64,000 nt of DNA from Gautieria morchelliformis (GCA_015179125.1 WHVA01000094.1:124001-188000); one strand, 5' to 3'; counted from the stretch's first letter, positions 44,526 to 56,280 are shown. Program-made: numbers and translations. The notes: a model not told the origin generated them from the sequence alone.

Positions 44526-45770
44526 ATGGTCTCTTCCCTGGCTTCTCAGAACAGGAGGGCCGACCATGAGGCACATAGACAGAGGAAAAGGCATGCAGCC
44601 ATGGTTGCCATTGTGGCGGCATGTGCTGGGGCCTCATTCTATGCTGGAGTACTAGACTCCAAGGCCTACCATACATCCATTCTAACCGGAAGAATGTGGG
44701 TTCAGGAGTTACTCAATGGAAACCCTGAACGAATCCGCGATCAATTGGGAATGAGAAAACATGTCTTCAAACAGCTCATCCGCCAGCTCTTTTTAACTAC
44801 CAGTGCCTATCATACTCGCCACATTGATCTCAGCGAGCAGGTCGCTATTTTCTTATATACAGTCGTCACCAATCTATCAAATCGAAAGGTTGCCGAACGC
44901 TTCCAGAGGAGTGGAGACACAGTTTCTAAGTGAGCTGGTATTTTATCATGCCGGACTACACGATTTACTGACTACACAGGTGCTTCCACCATATATTGAA
45001 TGCAATTACCAGCCCAGCATTCTATAATACCTATGTCAAGCTTCCTGATGTGGATTCGTTGGTTGAGACCTACATTGCCGATAACCCAAAATTATTCCCC
45101 TTTTTCAAGGATGCGATTGGGGCTCTTGATGGCACGCATATCCTAGCTCGACCATCTAGTGGTAATCGTGCTCGTTACCGAAACCGGAAAGGTGCACTGT
45201 CACAGAACGTGCTAGCTGCCTGCACATTTGACATGCGCTTTTCCTACGTACTCAGTGGCTGGGAAGGCAGTGCAGCTGACAGTGAAGTATTTCAAGACGC
45301 ACGTTGTTGTGACTTTCACATTCCCGAAGGGAAATATTACCTGGCAGATGCAGGTTATGCCATCTGTGATGCTGTCCTAGTACCTTTTCGTGGTGTACGG
45401 TATCACCTCCGTGAGTGGGAAGCTAGTAATCTTCGGTAAGTTGGTTCAGCATCCCTGCAAGGCATATAAAGATTACCTTGACCACAGGCCGGTTACCTAC
45501 AAGGAGCTCTATAACCTCAGACATGCACAAGCTCGGAATATCATCGAAAGAATATTTGGAGTAACGAAGAAACACTTTGCTATCCTCCGTTGGTCCAATG
45601 ACTTCAGTGTACAAACCCAAGCCAAATTGGTACCTGCATGTGCAGTAGTACACAATTTTATTAGAACCTACGACCCTAGCGATGACCCAGAACCATGGGT
45701 GCCGGATGTTGTTCTGCCTCAAAACACAGGATCTTTGGGAGTGGGTGCAATTGATGCCGCAGAAACATGA
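44526..45770 (+). CDS. Harbinger transposase (DDE_Tnp_4)
   Basis: This enzyme cuts and joins the transposon ends. Start MVSSLASQNRR; an Arg-rich N-terminus and a helix-turn-helix-like block (ISASRSLF counterpart HIDLSEQVAIFLYTVVTNLSNRKVAERF read in the main frame, about residues 95-130) come first. The catalytic triad is visible: GALDGTHI (first Asp), YLADAGYA (second Asp, about 75 residues later) and RNIIERIFGVTKKHF (Glu). WEGSAADSEVF is another family block. Two introns are likely: 44930-44979, and a small one after SNLR near 45437-45487. It is about 380 residues, the normal length. The partner SANT-like protein lies convergent downstream. Confidence 0.92.
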
Positions 45771-45939
45771 AGGGCTACTGAGCGAAGAGAGAAGCTTTCC
45801 CAGGAGATGTGGTGCAGCTACCAAAATGAGTTAGGCAGTCGTCGCACTCATTTCTAACTTACCAAATTATAGCACATTGTGATAAATCTCAAGACACATT
45901 GCATAGCGCTGTGATTGAAGGCTGCTGCATTACAAAAAC

Positions 45940-47117
45940 CTACTGCGAAAACATTTGGAAATTGAGGGTAGCAGTGTCTGCTGCTGCCCTAATCTCACAC
46001 GTTAGCCACTTGGATCTCAAATCCTTACGCAATGCGAGGTACGTTGTAGTGAGCTTGGGGTCACGCTGAAAAAGACCGACGGCATCTAAAACCTCATCAT
46101 CATCAGATATCTCTGCCTGGACAGTGGTTATGGCGTTGGTCATTTGTTCTGGTGATGTCAGTCCCACACTCGCTGCCGTGGTACTTGATGCGAGGCTCCC
46201 GGCCATAGCCACCACTGCATTTGACATCGCAAACAGACCATCAGCACCTGACCTGCGGTTCCGCTTCACCGGCATACTACCAGAATCTTGAGCCTGGCGC
46301 TTGAGCCCATGGCTAGGTGTCGATGCTGTCACCGAGGAGCTGGATAACGCATGCTGCAACAGCACGCGGCTGAGTTAACTATGCAGAGAGCAGTAAAATA
46401 GACATACATTCAATTGTGCCCCACTGTCCTCATGATACTCAATGTCACCCTCCCCATCTCCATCTGACCCACCCTGATTAGAATCAGAGCTCTCTTCTCG
46501 AGCCGCTGTTGAGGCGCTGAACACTCCATCACCAGTTGCGATGACATCCCCGCATAGCTCTGCCAGCTTGTCAAAAAAGGGGAAAGGTTTCTTTTTGGGA
46601 AAGGTTTCTTTTTGAAGGGGCGTGCTTTCTTGTGAGACTACGCAAAAAAAAAAGACCGTTAGCAGAACCCTGAGACAACGAACAAGAGATATATACTATG
46701 AGATAATTTGCCCAGACCTCTTCATTTGCTGTCACAATCTGTTTTCCTTCGTCCCAGCCAAATCCAGACAGCTCATGGAGTTTCTGGAGAATCTTGTAAT
46801 CGGCTCTCAGCTAAATAAGTTCAGTCAGCGTGTGAAATAGCGAAGCTAGTGCCACAACTTACTCGCTGGAACCTTGCTTTACAGGCCTTAACATCTTTCT
46901 CATGCCCACTACTTGGTGGCCCTTCAAAATTCTCCAGAGCCGTCACAACGAGTGTCCAGACCGATGGTTTGAAGCCGTTTTCAGAGGCATTACCTATACC
47001 TTTCTGCTCCAGGAGGATATCGAGCATTTCCATCTCCTCAGCTACAGACCACACCGTATTTTCTGCCCGCTTCTTAGGAGCAGCAGCGATCGATGTAGCT
47101 TTGGACCTCGAGGTCAT
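45940..47117 (-). CDS. Harbinger-associated Myb/SANT-like DNA-binding protein
   Basis: In PIF/Harbinger elements this second protein binds the ends and brings the transposase to the nucleus and DNA. The minus-strand start is MTSRSKATSIAAAPKKRAEN. The Myb/SANT-like domain follows: VWSVAEEMEMLDILLEQK, SVWTLVVTALE, then after a short intron LRADYKILQKLHELSGFGWD and NEEVWA, a pattern typical of the family. The middle is acidic (SDGDGEGDIEYHED). A basic patch KRQAQDSGSMPVKRNRR looks like a nuclear signal. The last part ends TATLNFQMFSQ. Three or so introns are inferred; the exact borders between 46560 and 46740 are unsure. Confidence 0.8.
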
Positions 47118-47367
47118 GGCGGTGAGCGCGTGTCTGAGTGTGTCACAGGATGTGACAATGCCGGAACTTTGGTCATGTCAGAACAAAGGAGTCTAGTTAT
47201 AAATCGTCTGAACTGCTCTGAGCCGTTCGCAGAAATAGTAGGGGAACTTTTGCGAAAGCACATCTCAAAAACTTGCGAAACTGCCCGCCGAACAGCCACA
47301 ATCCGCAGAATTTCTGCGAACTACAAGTTCGCACATTTTGGGTGGTGCGAATCGTTCGCAAAATCAA

Positions 47368-47390
47368 ATTCGCGGGCGCCGAACGGGCCC
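47368..47390 (-). repeat. Right terminal inverted repeat of the Harbinger
   Basis: Exact complement of 44318-44340, followed by the TTA target copy at 47391-47393. Confidence 0.95.
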
Positions 47391-47573
47391 TTATAAGTGT
47401 TACTGCGGGGAGCCCCGATCACAGCCGATCACGTAGATCGCTCCTCTTTCTTAAATGTGTCCGGTCGGGGTAGGATATATATCCAATCGCGGTCAGTCCC
47501 GGACCGTGTCACTAGTACGGGACAAGGCAGATCAGTGTTTTTTAAAGTAATTGGACAACGGTTGCTAGTGGTC

Positions 47574-50251
47574 ATGGCAGACACATACATTGGCATTGAC
47601 GTGTGCGTATACTCTACCTCACGGCCCTTTACACTTCTCAACCTATTCTAGAGGCACTGGTTCTGTACGTGCGACCTTAGTCCGTCAAGACGGGATAACC
47701 TTGGCCACCTCCACTCAACCCATCACCACATTCCGCGACAAGTCAGACCACCGAATATTCGAACAGTCTACCACAGATATATGGAAAGGCATTGCCGCCT
47801 GCGTTCGCGCCTGTTTGGCCCAGGCAAATGTCAACCCTTCCACCGTCAAGGGCTTGGGCTTCGACGCGACGTGCTCGCTGGCCGTTAGCGATGAAAATGG
47901 CGAACCTGTCACTATAACCGAAGGAGGAGATATCGGTACTAATGGCGAAAGAAATGTTATTCTCTGGGCCGATCATAGGGCTGAGGCAGAGGCAGAGCAA
48001 ATCAACGCAAGTGGTTCAATCGTGCTGAACTACGTCGGAGGGAAAATGAGTGTAAGCCCATCTCTCAACGTCTTCTGTGTGTAATGTGTGTGAATTTTTG
48101 TTATTGATAGCTGGAGATGGAGATTCCGAAGGTGCTCTGGCTCAAAAGGCATATGCCAGCTGACCTCTTCGAACGCTGCCACTTTTTCGACCTGCCAGAC
48201 TATAGTGCGTCTATCTGCTCATGTAAAATAACAAGCTTCCAAACCCTTATGTTCAGTTACATACCTTGCCACTTCCGCCCGAACGCGCTCTGCCTGTTCC
48301 TTGACCTGCAAATGTTCCTACGTTCCCGACCCGACCACTCTCCCTTCACGCAGCCCTCATCTTGACCCCGACTCGCCTGCAAATGATCCCCGTCCACCCG
48401 TGGGATGGCAGCCCGCATTCTTCCGTGCGATTGGTCTACAATCGATGATCGATAATGACTTTAGACAATTAGGTGGTCCGACACCCAAGGTTACACCCAA
48501 CCTGTCTCCGGGCCATTCTCACCGCACACACGAATTCAAGCAGGGTAGATACTGGCCGAATTTATGACTTGATACAAGCTTATTTTTAATATTCGCAGAT
48601 GACGACGGAAAACGAGGACTTCTTACAGCGGGCTTGCCCGTTGGTCGTGGTCTTAGTGCAGAAGCTGCGGAGGAACTTGGTTTGGTCAAAGGCACCCCTG
48701 TGGGCAGTGGTGTTATTGACGCGTACGTCCAGATTCTCATCATTCATGGTCTTAAGCTGACGGAGCGGTACACATTTAATGTTGCCAACATTTCGATACT
48801 GCAGCTATGCCGGGTGGATTGGAACTATCGCGGCTCGCTATCGAGTATCTCCTCATGACGAACAAGTGAGCGAGTCGCCGAACCAGGAAGAGGCGAGATT
48901 TCGACTTGCGGCCGTGGCTGGCACCAGCACCTGCCATCTTGTACAGGTATGAGGATTGTAGCCTGAAGCAAGGGTTTTTTTACAACGTCGTGTCAGACAC
49001 CTGAAGGTCACTTTGTGCCAGGCGTATGGGGTCCCTATCAGGTATGTAATGCATTCGCCGTTATCGTCATATAATTCAAAAGGACGTTTATAGGACTCGG
49101 TATTCCCTGGATGGTGGATGAACGAGGGAGGTCAAAGCTCCACTGGACAGGTCGGATACATTATTCAGTGTCTTCATGTCCATTTTTATGACCCGCATCT
49201 TTTTCCAGCTCATCGACTTTATGATAGCCATACACCCTGCACGTCCGGTGCTCGAGAAGACAGCCTCAGAACGTGGCGTGTCAACGTTCGAAGGCAAGTT
49301 TAGCGTATAGGTTGAAGACGAGCAATTTTTTCATTCGGGTGGCAATTCTATTAGTCTTAGAGTCGGAGCTCGAGAGGCTGCGCGTAGAGAAGGGTGTGGC
49401 TACTTTGACCGAGCTCACGGCAAACCTTCACTTCTATCCGGACTTGCATGGTTCGTACAACTTCTTGCTATTCTCACTGGTACTGAGTTTATGGCATATC
49501 ATTAAAGGAAATCGATCCCCGATTGCGGATCCGAAGATGGCAGGCTCCATCTCGGGTCTCACACTTGTAAGAATCTACCTCGAGGAAGTCATCTACTAGC
49601 TCACCACTGCCTCTGCAGGACGATAGCCTGACGGACCTAGCAAAGAAGTTCAATGTCACGTTGGAAGTAAGGTGTACATAAATGTAAGACGTATGGTTGT
49701 TGATGAATCTTTCCTAGGCAATTGCATTGCAGACTAGGCATATCTTGGATGAGATGGACGCACATGGACACGATATACGCGGCATTTATATGAGTGGTGA
49801 GCCTTACATTCCACGCTGCACCATTATCTGGCCTCTTACCTGTCACAGGCAGTCAATCCAGGAACACTTCACTTATGCAACTGATAGCCAATACATGTTC
49901 GGTCCCTGTCATTGTGCCGCATTCTCCCTCGGCCGCTGTCGTACTTGGCGCAGCCATGTTGGGCCGTTTCGCTGCAGAAGTATCTGTGTTAGGACGAAAA
50001 CTTAGCGATGACGAGCAAAGAAAGAAGTTATGGCACATCATGGTGCGTCGCTCGTGGGTCATGCCAGTTGGGAAGCTGAAATCTGAACCGTTCAGGTGGA
50101 GATGACCCAACCGGGCCAACTTGTTAAACCGTCGGTCACGCCGCGAGAAAAGCGACTTCTTGAAGTGAAATACAAGATTTTCCGGGAGACGATCGAAACC
50201 CAGAAGCGGTGGCGCAAAGAAGTGGACGAGGCGCTTGAAACTGACGATTAA
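47574..50251 (+). CDS. FGGY-family carbohydrate kinase (D-ribulokinase-like)
   Basis: ATP-dependent sugar kinase of the FGGY family, closest by pattern to yeast YDR109C and animal FGGY, which phosphorylate D-ribulose. Start MADTYIGIDV, and after a first intron GTGSVRATLV (phosphate-binding loop of the ASKHA fold). Then GLGFDATCSLAV, WADHRAEAEAEQIN, GGKMSLEMEIPKVLWLK, RGLLTAGLPVGRGLS, GVIDAYAGWIG, AAVAGTSTCHL with WGPY, GWWMNEGGQSSTGQ, LHFYPDLHGNRSPIADP, YMSGSQSRN and VLGAAMLG. These are all the classic blocks, in order. The catalytic Asp is in GVIDAYAG/WADHR context. About ten short introns split it. It ends EVDEALETDD. It is intact, convergent with uL2, with 161 bases between the two stops. 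Confidence 0.92.
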
Positions 50252-50412
50252 TTGTATACATATCACTTATCATCTTGACACATGGAAAGCATAGATGCAT
50301 ACTTGTCTGTTCTAAACGATATGCATACAAAGTAGATTTTTGTGTTAAGTAAAGGGCAATGGAAAGGGGAGCCACGAAAGCATGTAAGATATCGATACTA
50401 GTATATTCGAAT

Positions 50413-51449
50413 CTATACTTCTTTGACTTTGACAGTACCGCGCAAGAGACCTGTCTATGATGGATTGTACGTGAGCCCACTTGCCAGCGGAGGGCATAAT
50501 AAAGGCGGCACATACCCGGCGAGCAGCAATAAGACCAACTTTCTGCCCGGGAACAGCGGAACGGGCAATTGTGGATGCTTTTCCAATGTGCTGGGATCAA
50601 CTACATCAGACAAAAGGAGAATATTACGGCATATCCGACGGACCTGGTGGTTACCACCACCGTGGGGGTGATCCACGGGGTTCATAGCCACACCACGAGT
50701 ACGGGGCCAGCTAGGATGATTCTTAGTAAAACAGTGCCAAGATTTCCTTTAGTGACCCACTTGTAACGCTTGGCTTTGAATTTGTGGTATGCACGGCCGG
50801 CTTTCAGTAGAGGCTTGTCGATACGTCCACCACCCGCGACGATGCCAACGCTCGCTCTCGCGCTCCCGCTGACAGTCTTCTTCGCACCGCTAGGAAGCCT
50901 AATTCGGGTCTTGTTCTCATCGGGGGAGTGACCGATGACGGTGGCGTAGTTGCCCGAAGTCCTGGCGAGCGCGCCACGGTCGCCCACTTTTTCTTCAACA
51001 TTGCAGATGATGGTCCCCTCGGGGAGCTGATTGACGGGGAGGACATTGCCAACAGTCAGCGCGGCCTTCTTGCCGCAGTAGACAAATGCGCCGGTATGCA
51101 TGCCCTCTGTGGCAATAAATGTCTCTTGACGGAGCTTGTACCGGTAAGGGTCGCGGAAAACGACGCGAGCGAGAGGGGCCCCTCTTGAAAAACCCATTGT
51201 AATGGAATGTGACGATGGATGAAAGGGATGCTTACCGGCCAGAATCATGGATGATCTCCTTCACGATACCACGAACATAACCATTTCGCTCCGCGAAATC
51301 AAGTGGTCGCAGTTGTGCTGGAGCTTTGTTGAGATGGGTATGCGCCTTGAACTGAAGCAGACGCGACAGTGAGACTTGTAAAAGAGATGTTCAATGCGTA
51401 AACATACAATGGCGTGCGACCGTCTTTGAGCCCTAATAACCCGACCCAT
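50413..51449 (-). CDS. RPL2: Cytosolic ribosomal protein uL2 (yeast L2, human L8)
   Basis: Large-subunit protein near the peptidyl-transferase centre. Minus-strand exons: [53 protein letters not shown]; the long exon [17 protein letters not shown] ... [48 protein letters not shown] with the strictly conserved His-rich loop; [38 protein letters not shown]. Five short introns are seen. The length and all uL2 blocks are normal. It is intact. Its promoter side (51450 onward) faces HEM12 and is where the Copia element has landed. Confidence 0.95.
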
Positions 51450-51788
51450 TTTAATCCCTGTAAACCAGACCTTGCATCAGTAAACCGCTAGCAGCTTTCG
51501 AGACTATAGACCCGTTGCTGTAGGTACATCCAAGGGTATGGGCTCGCCATCCATCGGATTCCCAGGCAAATCCGACCACGACTTGGCCTCACGACGCTTG
51601 GTACAGCAACAGCAACGAAGTTATGTGGCAGACTGGTTTCAAGGTTGAATGGGACTGCTACTCACGTTGTTGTCGACGTTGGCGAGAGAATCTGAGTTTC
51701 GCCAACTAATCGGAGGCCACCACGGTTGGTGCCGCGCCAAACTGCCGGGCATGTCAACAACCGCAGACAAATATTCGCGAGGTGTCAC
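51450..51788. promoter_or_regulatory. uL2 promoter side of the split uL2/HEM12 interval
   Basis: This is 339 bases upstream of the uL2 start, ending at the Copia target site GTCAC (51784-51788). With 56281-56463 it formed one divergent interval of roughly 520 bases before the insertion. No specific promoter box can be named. Confidence 0.5.
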
Positions 51789-52009
51789 TGTTAGTAATCG
51801 GGACGATGACACCGCCGAGGCAGAGCCGGCACGCACTTAGCCGGAGGTTCGAGATCGCTCTCGACCCCGGATACTGGTACACCGGCACCGCATCGGCACA
51901 GCAGCTCGAAGAGATTGGTAATACAATGGACATCATATTTTGTATATAAGGACAGATGATCTTGTACAGATCGTAGAATATCAGACTATTATATCTCCTT
52001 CGTCCCACA
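51789..52009 (+). repeat. 5' LTR of the Copia element
   Basis: TG...CA ends, 221 bp, matches 56060-56280 throughout. A TATA-like TTTTGTATATAAGG lies near 51937-51950. Confidence 0.96.
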
Positions 52010-52088
52010 GGTTATGGGCCCCGCGCATAACTAAACTACTACAAACCTAACTACGCTCTATACTCCAATAACTCAATACCGATCGACG

Positions 52089-55000
52089 ATGTCGAGTAGC
52101 AACAACACGTACAAGATCGACCCCTTGAACGGGGATAATTACGCGGCGTGGCGCCGGCGGCTCGAGTGGATACTCGATGACTCAGATCTGTGGGACGTGG
52201 CTATCGGCAGGGAGACGGAACCGAGACCGGCAGATGCCGACAACGTCACTGCGAGCGAGCAGCAGGAGATCGACGATTGGAGAAGGAAGGACAAGAAGGC
52301 CAGAAAAGAAATTTGCCTCAGAGTTGCCGATGAACAACTAGTTTACATCAATCAGACGATGTCTGCGTTTGCTGTATGGACTAGTCTACAAGCAATATTC
52401 GAATCTAAGGGAGCAGTGGGGATTGTAAATCTCCGAAGAGACTTCTTCCGGACGCTTGCCGAGGATGGCGCGAACATGGAGGAGCACGTACGCAAGCTCC
52501 GCGGCATTCAACAGGAATTGAATGCGCGGGGGCATTACATCAGTGACACCGAGTTCTCGAACACGTTGCTGACGTCATTACCAGATTCTTGGTCGGCGTT
52601 TATTACGGCAGTAAACGCCAGTGGAGCCGGGACAACAGCTGATATATTAATAGCTCGGGTCCTCGATGAGGATCGAGCACGGAAAGCTGGATCGGCACGG
52701 CAGACGGCGCTTAAGGCGCAACAACGTCACAGGACCAGGAAAGATGACTCAGGAGCAACAAAGGGAATGTGCCGAAATTGCGGCAAGAAGGGTCATTACG
52801 TGAAGGACTGTTGGGCGAAAGGTGGCGGCAAGGAGGGCCAAGCACCGAAATGGTTCAAATCAGGGAACAAAGAAACAGTCAAACAAGCAGAAGAAAAGGA
52901 CTTCGCATTTGTATCTAAGGAGGTAGCATACAGTGCTATATCCGCATCCGACTGGTTAGCCGATTCAGCGGCAACAACACACATAGCTAGAAGCCGAAAT
53001 GATTTCGCTAGCTATGCCGAGGAACCATCTGAAATCGAAGGAATTTCACCCGGTGCGGTACTACATACACAAGGCCGAGGCACTATATACATGGAATTCA
53101 AGATCGGCGCCAAGACGAACACGATCGAGCTACGTGACGTCAAACACGCACCAGATGCGCCGAACAACCTTATCAGCGTAGGGCGTTTAACTGATAAGGG
53201 CAACACGGCCACATTTTCAGGCACCGGCGTCGAATTCAAATCACGCGCCGGAGTTACCTTCGCACAGGGACAGAAGCGTGGGCGGCTGTTCTGTATGAAG
53301 GCACGAGTCACTCGATCAGTCGAGGCACGGGACTTTGCCGCAGCGGCAAAAGGACGGTCATGGGACAAATGGCACAGGATACTCGGGCACGTCAACATAA
53401 ATTCTATAAAGATGTTGAAATCTAACGATCTAGTCACCGGACTTGAGATCGACGAGTCAAACGAGCCGAGCCAGTGCAAGGCATGCATACAAGGCAAGCG
53501 GCATGTGGAGCCGTTCCCCAAAAGAGCCGAGGACACTGTAGAACAGGTCGGTGACCTGACAGTATCCGATGTATGGGGACCTGCCCAGACCGAGGGACCG
53601 TCGCGTGAGAAATACTTTTATTCTTTCACGGACATCAAATCGAGGTACACCGTAATCTATTTTGGGAGCACCAAAGATGAAGCGCTCAAACACTTCGAGA
53701 CGTACAAGGCATTCCTCGAGACCCAAACAGGTCAGAAACTGAAGAGGTTTCGCTCGGATAATGGAGGGGAATATGTCAATAAAAATTTCAAGGAATTTTG
53801 TGCAAAATATGGCATTATCATGGAGACCACAGCTCCATACTCCCCAGCCCAGAATGGAATTGCCGAACGACTCAACCGGACCTTACTCGAGCATGCACGG
53901 GCAATGATATTTGCCAAGAACCTGCCAAAAATACTCTGGCCCGAGGCCGTGGCTTACGCGTGTTACATCAAAAATCGATCACCCACGCGAGCGCTTGGAA
54001 ATGACGCAACGCCGTTCCAAGCACTATTCAGCAAGAAGCCGAACATAGCACGTCTAGAGGAATTCGGGACAAATTGCTGGGTTATGGTGCCAGATCAACG
54101 TCGAGCCAAACTTGATCCAAAAGCAGAAGAACATATATTCGTCGGAGTAGCAGAACATGCAAAAGCATGGAGGTATTACAATAAAGCCTCAAAACATGTT
54201 CAAATTTCGAGAAATATCACATTCGACGAAAATGACAACCGACTCTACCCTATCCCAGATAACGACGATGACGACACGGCACCGCTCGAGGGGGAGCACT
54301 CACCGTGCGAGCATGTGCCGGACCCGATCACATCTACCCCACAGACGTCATCACCCCAGACAACGCCCGTTCCTGATCCACCTGAACAAGCGCCAGCTCC
54401 ACAGATCCGACGGAGCGCGCGTATCACTCAGAGACCGGATTACCGGAAACTGAATAATTCAGGACGCACCGAGCAGGTTTACATAACGAGAGAAATCGTC
54501 ACTGAACCTGAGAATTACAGAGCGGCGGTATCACGTGATGATGCGCCGATCTGGGAGAAAGCGATGGAAATTGAGATGGACCAACACAAGACGTTAGGAA
54601 CATGGGAGTTAACAGAACTACCACCCGGACGAGTAGCTATCGGTTGCCGATGGGTATACGCTGTCAAAACACAACCGGACGGACAATTCGATAAGGCTAA
54701 AGCAAGGGTTGTGGCTCAAGGATTCACACAGAGGCCAGGGATGGATTACTACGAGATAACCTCACCCGTGGTCAAATTCGATTCACTACGTGTTCTATTA
54801 GCGATCGCAAACACACTCGATTGGGAAATCGAAATGATGGATGTCAAAGGCGCCTACCTCAATTCAACCATAGATGAGGAGATCTACATGCGCCAGCCCG
54901 ACGGATTTGATGATGGATCTGGACGCGTTCTAAGAATATACAGAGCGCTCTACGGACTCAAACAATCGGGACGAGCTTGGCATCAGCGCTTACGCAAATT

Positions 55001-56111
55001 ACTACTCGATCTCGGCTTCCATCAAAGTACAGCCGATGAATGCGTCTACATCAGACAAGATAAGGATTCAATCGAAGTCATATCAGTATATGTGGACGAC
55101 TTCGGACTATTTGCTGACTCCAAGGGAGGGATGATTAAGCTCAAGGGGGAGCTTCATGGAAAATTCCCCTTAACAGATTTAGGAGAAATGAAGAAAATAT
55201 TGGGAATTAGAGTTGAGAGGAATAGGGATGAGGGAACACTGATCATGTCTCAAGGACATTACATCGACATCATACTCGATCGATTCAACATGACAACGGC
55301 TCATTCCGTATCTACACCTCTGCATAAAATGATCAAACTCACGACACCCATGGACTCAACAGGTCCAACTGCCGAAGTACCCTATGCCAAAGCGATCGGA
55401 TCACTCATGTATGCAGCACTCAGCACGCGACCTGATTTGGCTTTTACCGTACAACATCTGAGCCAATTCACTACTACTTACGGAACCGAGCACTGGACGG
55501 CGATCAAGCACGCGCTCAGGTACCTCAAGGGGTCACGTGACGACGGCATAATCTTCCGACGAGACGCTGGTCTCGACCTCGAAATATTTGTCGACTCGGA
55601 TTATGCTAATAGAAACGACGCACTATCTATTAGTGGCTATGTAGCTATACTAGGAGGGGGAGCTATCGCATGGAGCTCGAAGAAGCAGCGAACGATCGCG
55701 CTATCTACCACGGAGGCCGAATACATGGCACTTACCGAGGGCGCCAAGCAATTAATCTGGCTGAGGCGTTTTATCAAGGAACTTGGAATCGATCAAACCC
55801 AGCCCACGTCACTTCGATCAGACAATCTAGGCGCCATTACACTATCGCATGACGCAACTTATCATGCGCGTACCAAACACATCAATGTCGCATATCATTT
55901 CATCCGTGAGAAAGTGGCCTCTCACGAGGCATCACTTACGTACGTACCGACGAAGGAGAACATAGCGGACATATTTACAAAGGGATTGGATTTACACCAA
56001 CACAGGTATCTATTAGGGAAATTAGGATTTTGTCGAAGGGACTTCTCGCTGAGGGGGAGTGTTAGTAATCGGGACGATGACACCGCCGAGGCAGAGCCGG
56101 CACGCACTTAG
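52089..56111 (+). CDS. Copia gag-pol polyprotein
   Basis: A single 1,340-residue frame. Gag has a Copia-type N-terminal block (LNGDNYAAWRRRLEWILDD) and a CCHC knuckle (CRNCGKKGHYVKDC). Protease: WLADSAATTHIA. Integrase: the HHCC region (WHRILGHVN ... CKACIQGK), then SDVWGP, FRSDNGGEYVN and NGIAERLNRTLLEHAR. Reverse transcriptase: VKGAYLNSTIDEEIYMRQP and YVDDFGLFADS. RNase H: FVDSDYANRND, SSKKQRTIALSTTEAEYMAL and KHINVAYHFIREKV. The stop lies inside the 3' LTR, so the last 17 codons are LTR-encoded. It looks whole. Confidence 0.96.
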   Translation: MSSSNNTYKIDPLNGDNYAAWRRRLEWILDDSDLWDVAIGRETEPRPADADNVTASEQQEIDDWRRKDKKARKEICLRVADEQLVYINQTMSAFAVWTSLQAIFESKGAVGIVNLRRDFFRTLAEDGANMEEHVRKLRGIQQELNARGHYISDTEFSNTLLTSLPDSWSAFITAVNASGAGTTADILIARVLDEDRARKAGSARQTALKAQQRHRTRKDDSGATKGMCRNCGKKGHYVKDCWAKGGGKEGQAPKWFKSGNKETVKQAEEKDFAFVSKEVAYSAISASDWLADSAATTHIARSRNDFASYAEEPSEIEGISPGAVLHTQGRGTIYMEFKIGAKTNTIELRDVKHAPDAPNNLISVGRLTDKGNTATFSGTGVEFKSRAGVTFAQGQKRGRLFCMKARVTRSVEARDFAAAAKGRSWDKWHRILGHVNINSIKMLKSNDLVTGLEIDESNEPSQCKACIQGKRHVEPFPKRAEDTVEQVGDLTVSDVWGPAQTEGPSREKYFYSFTDIKSRYTVIYFGSTKDEALKHFETYKAFLETQTGQKLKRFRSDNGGEYVNKNFKEFCAKYGIIMETTAPYSPAQNGIAERLNRTLLEHARAMIFAKNLPKILWPEAVAYACYIKNRSPTRALGNDATPFQALFSKKPNIARLEEFGTNCWVMVPDQRRAKLDPKAEEHIFVGVAEHAKAWRYYNKASKHVQISRNITFDENDNRLYPIPDNDDDDTAPLEGEHSPCEHVPDPITSTPQTSSPQTTPVPDPPEQAPAPQIRRSARITQRPDYRKLNNSGRTEQVYITREIVTEPENYRAAVSRDDAPIWEKAMEIEMDQHKTLGTWELTELPPGRVAIGCRWVYAVKTQPDGQFDKAKARVVAQGFTQRPGMDYYEITSPVVKFDSLRVLLAIANTLDWEIEMMDVKGAYLNSTIDEEIYMRQPDGFDDGSGRVLRIYRALYGLKQSGRAWHQRLRKLLLDLGFHQSTADECVYIRQDKDSIEVISVYVDDFGLFADSKGGMIKLKGELHGKFPLTDLGEMKKILGIRVERNRDEGTLIMSQGHYIDIILDRFNMTTAHSVSTPLHKMIKLTTPMDSTGPTAEVPYAKAIGSLMYAALSTRPDLAFTVQHLSQFTTTYGTEHWTAIKHALRYLKGSRDDGIIFRRDAGLDLEIFVDSDYANRNDALSISGYVAILGGGAIAWSSKKQRTIALSTTEAEYMALTEGAKQLIWLRRFIKELGIDQTQPTSLRSDNLGAITLSHDATYHARTKHINVAYHFIREKVASHEASLTYVPTKENIADIFTKGLDLHQHRYLLGKLGFCRRDFSLRGSVSNRDDDTAEAEPART

Positions 56112-56280
56112 CCGGAGGTTCGAGATCGCTCTCGACCCCGGATACTGGTACACCGGCACCGCATCGGCACAGCAGCTCGAAGAGATTGGTAATACAATGG
56201 ACATCATATTTTGTATATAAGGACAGATGATCTTGTACAGATCGTAGAATATCAGACTATTATATCTCCTTCGTCCCACA
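56060..56280 (+). repeat. 3' LTR of the Copia element
   Basis: Same 221 bp as 51789-52009, preceded by a purine tract (GAGGGGGAG). Its TATA-like box (about 56208-56221) points at HEM12, whose ATG is 184 bases beyond the LTR end. Confidence 0.96.

Larger units (their letters stand above)
44318..47390 (+). mobile_element. Complete PIF/Harbinger DNA transposon
   Basis: The ends are perfect 23-bp inverted repeats: GGGCCCGTTCGGCGCCCGCG then AAT at 44318-44340, with its complement at 47368-47390. TTA stands on both sides (44315-44317 and 47391-47393), the 3-bp TWA-type target duplication of this superfamily. Inside are the two genes that autonomous Harbingers carry: a DDE transposase (plus) and a Myb/SANT-like DNA-binding protein (minus), facing each other. 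Length is 3,073 bp. Both genes read through with plausible introns, so the element may be autonomous or only recently silenced. Confidence 0.95.
51789..56280 (+). mobile_element. Ty1/Copia LTR retrotransposon, looks whole and very young
   Basis: LTRs of 221 bp at 51789-52009 and 56060-56280 show no difference by eye. GTCAC is duplicated on both sides (51784-51788 and 56281-56285). One uninterrupted gag-pol frame lies between. Identical LTRs mean a very recent insertion. The order protease, integrase, reverse transcriptase, RNase H is that of Copia. No breaks are seen. It lies between uL2 and HEM12, in the direction of HEM12. Confidence 0.97.
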
